Part shown: positions 59,701-64,000 of the stretch, piece after piece
Position numbering within the stretch: the stretch's first letter is position 1
Layout: each line of letters starts with the position of its first letter
Assembly (NCBI GenBank): GCA_013397795.1
Contig: VZTJ01003846.1
Location: 2,527,816-2,591,815 of the forward strand
Source of the DNA: Orthonyx spaldingii
Lineage: Eukaryota; Chordata; Aves; Passeriformes; Orthonychidae
Direction: 5' to 3'
DNA: 64,000 nucleotides
Program-made: the position numbers and the translations under genes
Notes under the pieces: generated by a model
Seen by the model: only the letters and a program-made list of their open reading frames with translations
The model's database searches: none
Told to the model about the DNA's origin: nothing

Positions 59701-61825
59701 CATATGGTAACAAAGCTCAAGCCATTGATACCAGCTAAAGTAAGTGGACTAAGCAGGAAACTGTCACCTGTGCAGAAGAAAAAGGACTGTGATACTGAAA
59801 ATAAGCTGGGACTGCAATCCACTATTGGTGAACTCTGGAAAAGCTTCCAATTTAAAAGGTGAGTTGCTTTATTTACTACCCTGCATACTTTTTTCCCAAA
59901 GAAACAATTTTCAAAGCAGGCTCTACACATTTTCCCTATACAATTCAATAAGGATAATAGTGCAAGATTAGATATTTTCTACTACAATTTATAACTCCCT
60001 AAGCTTGGTGTAACTATGAAGCATGGGTTTTGGTAAATGTGTTCTTAGAATTGCTTTTTTCTTTCTAACCAGGAAAGAACTCTCAGCTAAAATTCATTTA
60101 CTGAATTTTATTGATTAGTATATTTTGTTTACCATAATTGATATGAAAATCATTGCCACTGTTTGCCATGAAACACCAAAAATCGTTTCTTGACCTAAAT
60201 GCAAAAGCTGCATAAAAGTTGCTACATTTAATTGAACACAAGATTGCTTCTATTTAACTCTGTGTCCCTTACATTTGAAGATGGCTGATTGTCAGAAGTG
60301 TTCTGCTTTCAAGATGATGGTGAATTGATGGAATATTTTGTTAGCTGGAATATCTGGTTGCAAGAGACATTCTTGCACATTAGCAAATGCTATTGCTTTT
60401 CCTTGTGGAGATGATTTGTCTAACTTAAAGTTTCTGCAAATAGCTTTAAGGTTTGAACTTGAAGGTCAGCAATTATTTTTAAGAAGTAAAAGAGAACCTG
60501 AAGCGTAGGTATTCTAACCTACACTATCTCCATGGGCAAAGTTTTCCCAGCTTTAAATAGCAATCTCAACTTTGAATAAATAAGTCTTAATTAAATAAAA
60601 TTGTTTTCACTAACTTGAAACCAAGTGTGAGTAGGACAAAAGTATTCTTTGCACTGAGTAGTAAGTATTGATACTGGTGAGCATGTGTTAACTCAGATTA
60701 ATGTATTTTAGTAAGTTTGGGCGTTAGGGTAGGTTATTATAAACATACAATTGATTTCTGTTTAAAAAGTATTGCTTGTGGTATTTACATTTTTAGAAAT
60801 CGTACTTTTTATTATCCTCCTTATGTGATGTAAGAATGACTGACAGTTTCAAGGGGGAAGTGAAAGTGTTTGTGTATTTATTGTTTGACCTCTATTTGGG
60901 AATGTCTGACCAGGGTTGCTCACAGGGAGAAAATTCATATATTTGGATTTATCAGAATACAGGCAGATAGAACAGGGTGAGCCTAGGTGACACTCTCTGC
61001 TGATGGTTGCAAGACCAGACTCCCACCATGCACATTTTATCCATCCAGTTTTGGTTGGTTTCTAACCTCTGGGTGTTTATACTGGGAATATATATTTTTA
61101 TATTACTTACTTCTATGTAAGCAATAGTTTATTAGCTTTTAGGGGATTTTTTTTCTCAACACATTTCACAAAATTGGGTTTTTTACTGCTAGGACATGCT
61201 TAGCTCTGAGTACTCTCTTTATTTTTTCAGATTTTAAGATGTTTCTAAATTAGCCTTATGTTTTAACAATGACATCATCTATGGCAAATAAATCATGTCA
61301 GACACTAATCTGTTCTGCCTTAATGTTAAGGCTCACAGGAGATAGATAGATAGATATAGATATATAAAACTACACTTATTCAGAAGACTTAAATGTTAAG
61401 GAAGAATGTACAACCCAGTGTAGGATGGGGTACATACAGTCTTTCATAAATAAAGCTATCATTCTGTCACTTTCAGTGAAGTTGTTCAGTTGTACTGAAA
61501 TTGAAGTTAAAACTTTACATCACAATGTTTTACTTTGTACTTATTCATAGGTGGAGCAGGTAGTTGGTGAGGGGTCTTGCTTTGTTTTAACCTGTATATT
61601 CTTACTGACCTGTGATTACAAACACAAAATATCATAACATTTTTTTATTTTGTTTTGTCTTTGGATTTGTTTTTTTTGTGCAGAGAGTATGAAAAACTTC
61701 CTTCTTGTAGAAAGTCAGATCCTTTGTCTCCAATCAAAGATAATATACAGCTCACTCCAGAAACAGACGAAGAAATCTTTAATCATCTGGAACGCAGTCA
61801 TGTTCAGAGAGCTATATTCCAATGA
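44583..61825 (+). CDS. EXO1: EXO1, exonuclease 1 (complete, 13 coding exons)
   Basis: Exons 44583-44743, 46948-47067, 47964-48087, 48849-48986, 49206-49418, 50717-50904, 51755-51851, 52460-52676, 53598-53853, 55461-55926, 56428-56529, 59665-59858 and 61684-61825 join in frame to 805 codons plus TGA (human EXO1 has 846). EXO1 is a 5'-3' exonuclease and flap nuclease of the XPG/FEN1 family; it acts in the nucleus in mismatch repair, end resection and meiotic recombination. The N-terminal nuclease domain (XPG-N ~1-99, XPG-I ~138-230, helix-hairpin region after) has all metal ligands: D30, D78, E150 and D152 in APYEADAQ, D171 and D173 in EDSDLL, D225 in GCDYLP. The tail is divergent, but keeps an RSRFF motif (503-507) like the MLH1-interacting box and a PIP-like segment from Q745. 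The start ATG has A at -3 and G at +4. The end, HVQRAIFQ, matches the human C-terminus as I recall it. Confidence 0.98.
45383..45665 (-). mobile_element. CR1 LINE fragment in EXO1 intron 1
   Basis: The plus strand carries antisense CR1 3' wording: 'aaggttggaagggaccactgg', 'gtgtccagatggctttcaaatatctccag', 'ctctctgggcaacctgtttcagtgct', 'gcctcttgtcccatggc'. Both ends are truncated or diverged. Confidence 0.85.
46948..47067 (+). CDS. EXO1: EXO1 coding exon 2
   Basis: Acceptor TTGATACAG, donor CGAGA|GTAAGT, phase 2 to 2. It encodes YVAFCMKLVHMLLSFGIKP and then ILVFDGCTLP with metal ligand D78. Confidence 0.98.
47964..48087 (+). CDS. EXO1: EXO1 coding exon 3
   Basis: Acceptor TTTCTTTTAG, donor TTAAA|GTAAGT, phase 2 to 0. 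It encodes the helical arch region KRQASLLKGKQLLQEGRLSE and then SVNITHAMAHEVIK. Confidence 0.98.
48849..48986 (+). CDS. EXO1: EXO1 coding exon 4, catalytic core
   Basis: Acceptor TTTACTTACAG, donor AAAAG|GTATGG, phase 0 to 0. It encodes GVDCIVAPYEADAQLAYL with E150 and D152, and IITEDSDLLAFGCKK with D171 and D173. Confidence 0.98.
49206..49418 (+). CDS. EXO1: EXO1 coding exon 5
   Basis: Acceptor TAATTTCCAG, donor ATAAAG|GTAAAC, phase 0 to 0. It contains CILSGCDYLPSIHGIGLAKA with D225 and the helix-two-turn-helix that binds duplex DNA. Confidence 0.98.
50717..50904 (+). CDS. EXO1: EXO1 coding exon 6
   Basis: Acceptor TTTTTTGACAG, donor GGACG|GTATCC, phase 0 to 2. It encodes VIKKMGQYLKMNITISEEYI and on to DDIDPETLTYAGR, the end of the nuclease fold. 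The donor is weak at positions +4 to +6, but read-through meets a stop soon after. Confidence 0.97.
51755..51851 (+). CDS. EXO1: EXO1 coding exon 7
   Basis: Acceptor GTGTGAACAG with a purine-interrupted tract, donor GCACAG|GTAACA, phase 2 to 0. It encodes GDGTAFQIAIGNIDINTMEQ and IDNYSPDTAQ, the region just after the nuclease core. Confidence 0.96.
52460..52676 (+). CDS. EXO1: EXO1 coding exon 8
   Basis: Acceptor TATTTTTGTAG, donor GAGTG|GTATGT, phase 0 to 1. It encodes SCGWNDRHDSRVNSIWSREY and ends in a basic patch with KELLAKRPRS, likely part of the nuclear-localisation region known in the human protein. Confidence 0.97.
53598..53853 (+). CDS. EXO1: EXO1 coding exon 9
   Basis: Acceptor TTGTCTTTAG, donor AGCAG|GTATGT, phase 1 to 2. 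A disordered Ser/Lys-rich tail containing SEEVSDGDLLKQYSFSKTKR and ending VPGTRSR. Confidence 0.97.
54070..54515 (-). mobile_element. CR1 LINE fragment in EXO1 intron 9
   Basis: Antisense CR1: it starts at the terminal AATCATAGAATGG and continues through 'acttccagggatggggcat', 'ctgggcaacctgttccagtgc', 'tcttgtcctgtcactac' and 'ctaggctgaacaaccc'. The minus-strand frame at 54072-54497 is its decayed ORF2 end. Confidence 0.95.
55461..55926 (+). CDS. EXO1: EXO1 coding exon 10, largest
   Basis: Acceptor after a 12-T tract, TTTTCTAG; donor GCAAAG|GTAAGA; phase 2 to 0. It opens with FFCNDAVMFDSRIKK, completing the RSRFF MLH1-type box across the splice junction, followed by a long Ser/Gln/Glu-rich disordered stretch with SQ motifs that could be checkpoint-kinase sites. 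Confidence 0.97.
56428..56529 (+). CDS. EXO1: EXO1 coding exon 11
   Basis: Acceptor TCTCTTGAAG, donor ACCAAG|GTAAGA, phase 0 to 0. It encodes EPDFRSKLDDDQCTLFPLFS and ALQTGQKKTVIKTK. Confidence 0.95.
58491..59005 (-). mobile_element. CR1 LINE fragment in EXO1 intron 11
   Basis: Antisense CR1: it starts with AGAATCATAGAATCGTTAAG and passes 'ctgggcagcctgttccaatgc', 'tttcctaatatccaatctaaacc', 'cttgtcctgtctcttgtc', 'ctttcaggcagttgtagag' and 'ctccaggctaaac'. The minus-strand frame at 58564-58920 is the ORF2 remnant with YNCLKGGC. It closely resembles the CR1 at 31736, so they probably belong to one subfamily. Confidence 0.95.
59665..59858 (+). CDS. EXO1: EXO1 coding exon 12, PIP-like segment
   Basis: Acceptor AATCCCACAG, donor AAAAG|GTGAGT, phase 0 to 2. 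It encodes VPGLRKSSNIRSHMVTKLKP and ends LGLQSTIGELWKSFQFK, where Q745, I748 and L751-W752 fit the PCNA-interacting pattern reported at this place in human EXO1. Confidence 0.97.
61338..61366 (+). repeat. Short GATA/TA microsatellite
   Basis: A short GATAGATAGATAGATATAGA run in EXO1 intron 12. Confidence 0.85.
61684..61825 (+). CDS. EXO1: EXO1 last coding exon
   Basis: Acceptor TTTTTGTGCAG, phase 2 to stop TGA at 61823. It encodes EYEKLPSCRKSDPLSPIKDN, IQLTPETDEEIFNHLE and HVQRAIFQ, strongly like the human C-terminus. Confidence 0.98.
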
Positions 61826-61999
61826 ACTACACGCTGTTCAGGATGGGATGGATTTTTAATCATTGTCAAAATGTACCTTTATATTTCATCAATATAGAAA
61901 AGATGCTTTGAAAACCAGCAATACACTTTAGTCTGACTGGTGATTTATCATCTCTTTTATAAAAGTGTGAACTCAAAGGTACAGTTCTATACTGACTGC

Positions 62000-62005
62000 A
62001 ATAAA
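62000..62005 (+). terminator. EXO1: EXO1 poly(A) signal
   Basis: AATAAA lies 175 bases after the EXO1 stop codon and is followed within 35 bases by T-rich DNA, giving a short 3' UTR. Confidence 0.7.
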
Positions 62006-62025
62006 ATAATTCAGATTCCTCTGTT

Positions 62026-64000
62026 CTCTTATTCAAAGTCCCCATGCTAGATTTTTCTCCAAACACTTTTAGTTGCCCCTGTGCATTTTATGTAGGTCCC
62101 ACACACAATCCAATTTTCTACAACAGCAGCAGAGAAAGTTTGTGGTTTAATTTTTAATAATTAATAATTTATTGCCTCTTTTTTTTTTCCTCTTGAGTCT
62201 AATCTGGCTTCAAGTCAGGTTTACAACTGCTGTTAAGTGTGCATAACAGTCTGCAGTATACTTCCAGCACTCTGATAACCATTTCTTTTCCCTATAAGGT
62301 AAGATTTGCTCTCTCCCCAGTTGGCTTTCTGTTTAGTACAGTTGTATTGGTGGTGGGAATAACTTGGGGTCTGCAGAAAGGAATATCACAAATATCTGTC
62401 CCCAAATTCTCACATTAATAGAATGATATCCAAAAGAATATAATGTGTTCCTCTGTTTAACCTGCCTGTTCCACGTTTGTATTCTTCTCCAGCAATAGAC
62501 ACTCAAAATACCAGTTCTCAGAGGCAGGGTTACAAAATAGCATTGTCATCACAACAGGCCAAGCTTCAGTGTTCAGCTAAAGGGAAAGAAGGCAGGAGAC
62601 TAGGGGCCTTGCTGTGTTTGACTGAATTACCATGAAATAGTATGATGGGATTTCAGATTTCTACCTTACAAATCAGGATTTCAGTCAGTCTAAAGGTATG
62701 TCTGAAGTTTTTCTATTTTTAGGAATGGATAGCATTTCTTTCTGGAGCAGATCAAGGTACAGAAAGATATCTTAACCTGGGAAATACATCTTTTCCATTC
62801 CTGAGATGAATAGTTTCCCTCGGCCTTTGAGCTTTTTGCAAGAGTTTCAAGTTTGAAATTACCTGTGAGAGGCAGAGGAGTTTTAGATTACAATGTACTT
62901 TTTTTTCTCTCTAAGAGAATTTCCATCTATGAAACTAAGGTGACTGGCTGAATTAAATTACGTTGAATTAAAGAAGCTGCTTAAAAAGAGCATTTTATGC
63001 ATACATTTGTGGGATCAGCCCTCTTATTTCCACACTTGTGTTGAAGTTATGGGATACAAGGAATTGAAGCAATGATCCTCTAGGACAGGCTTTCTCTCAT
63101 ACTTGCACCACTAGAAAATCCCTGCTCCTGAGAAGCAGATTTTTAAATTTTGATTTTCAGTGAGAATTATCTCAGGTATGAAGTTACAAATATGGGCCAG
63201 GGATAAATGTTTGTGTTTCCAATCACAGAACTCTTGCCTAGGATGAATTTTTGTGTTCCTAAAAATATAATAAAAATGACAGACTGAATCTTTGAAGGGA
63301 AAGCATAAAAAGAGTTTATTTTTATCCATTGCTTATTTGTCAGTGTGGGAGTTGCCAGGTTATTTTGTACAGTGCATCCTTGCCTTTTTCCTGCCTCTTC
63401 AGTCAAAGGGCCACTTGTTCCTGCTTTAGTGGATAATCACAAGAGACGAACTACTTGTTTTTGTACTATCAAGGACAGGTAATTTTAAAGGATTATTTTA
63501 CATGCAAGCTGTGTTGTATGTTCTTAAAGCAGATTTCTTAAAGCTACTTCTCTATTGTTTCTGATTTGTGTTTTGGAGGTCTTAGGTACTGACTTCACAT
63601 TACAGGGGTTTCTTCTCAGGAATAGAGGCATCTGTTACATTGCATGTAAATATGTAACACGTGTAAGCATATAATAGCATTTAAGTTTTGTACTTCTAAT
63701 GTGGAGTTATTGTGTTTGCTCTGTGGAAGGTACAATAACATAAATGCAAATGAATTGGTGCAAGACTTTATTCCTGAGTTTAATAAGGTAGGGTAATATT
63801 CCATAGTAAAAATTAAGTATCAAAGTAGGAGAAATTATTACAGGTTATGATGGCCTGGGGAGGATAAAATATAACACAATGAAAAGAAAAAGAAGGAAAA
63901 AAACATGGAGGAAGGAGAGTTTGGTAATCTTTAAAAAGCAGGCATTTAAAAGTTGGGTAGTTGGAAAACAAGTAGGAAGAATTGCAAGCAAATGGCAAGC
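62026..64000. other. Intergenic, nothing recognised
   Basis: AT-rich DNA downstream of EXO1. Reading frames here are short, overlap on opposite strands and show no family resemblance. No repeat or RNA gene was recognised. Confidence 0.6.

Noticed and set aside
1..64000. CRISPR array, operon or bacterial-type system
   Set aside because: No regular spaced repeats, no clustered long frames and no ribosome-binding-site pattern; this is vertebrate DNA with introns.

Overview
The window looks like nuclear DNA of a bird. It carries many CR1 LINE fragments with the typical 3' end, a solo ERVL-type LTR of a kind common in birds, and a tRNA-Ile-headed SINE with a CR1-like tail. The SINE resembles elements known from songbirds, so a passerine is possible but not proven. 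There is no bacterial-style gene organisation: the genes are split into short exons with GT-AG introns.

Layout. (1) 1-11997: no coding exon recognised; probably a long intron of WDR64 or its upstream flank, with CR1 fragments and one copy of an unnamed dispersed repeat. (2) 11998-34393 (+): the 3' two thirds of WDR64, a WD40-repeat protein gene, in 16 phase-compatible exons (620 codons), plus a candidate last exon with stop and poly(A) signal at 35368-35418. The 5' part lies outside the window. (3) 36335-36892 (+): solo ERVL-type LTR. (4) 37973-~41010 (-): a gene with an intact, uninterrupted 316-codon reading frame (38298-39248). It encodes a predicted secreted, glycosylated protein of the N-formylglutamate amidohydrolase-like fold. 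I propose a non-coding first exon near 40.9-41.0 kb, a TATA-like box and an upstream perfect ISRE. (5) 44090-44582: CpG-rich promoter and 5' UTR. (6) 44583-61825 (+): complete EXO1 (exonuclease 1) in 13 coding exons, 805 codons plus stop, with a poly(A) signal at 62000. (7) 62026-64000: intergenic, nothing recognised.

The gene order WDR64 > EXO1, same strand, matches the order I know from the human 1q43 locus, so this is conserved synteny. The exception is the gene between them, which is on the opposite strand and which I do not recall from the human locus. It is the most interesting object here: a secreted amidohydrolase-like protein, intronless in its coding part, with possible interferon-type regulation. 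EXO1 acts in DNA mismatch repair and end resection, WDR64 is a poorly characterised WD-repeat protein, and nothing in the sequence suggests that the three genes form a functional unit.
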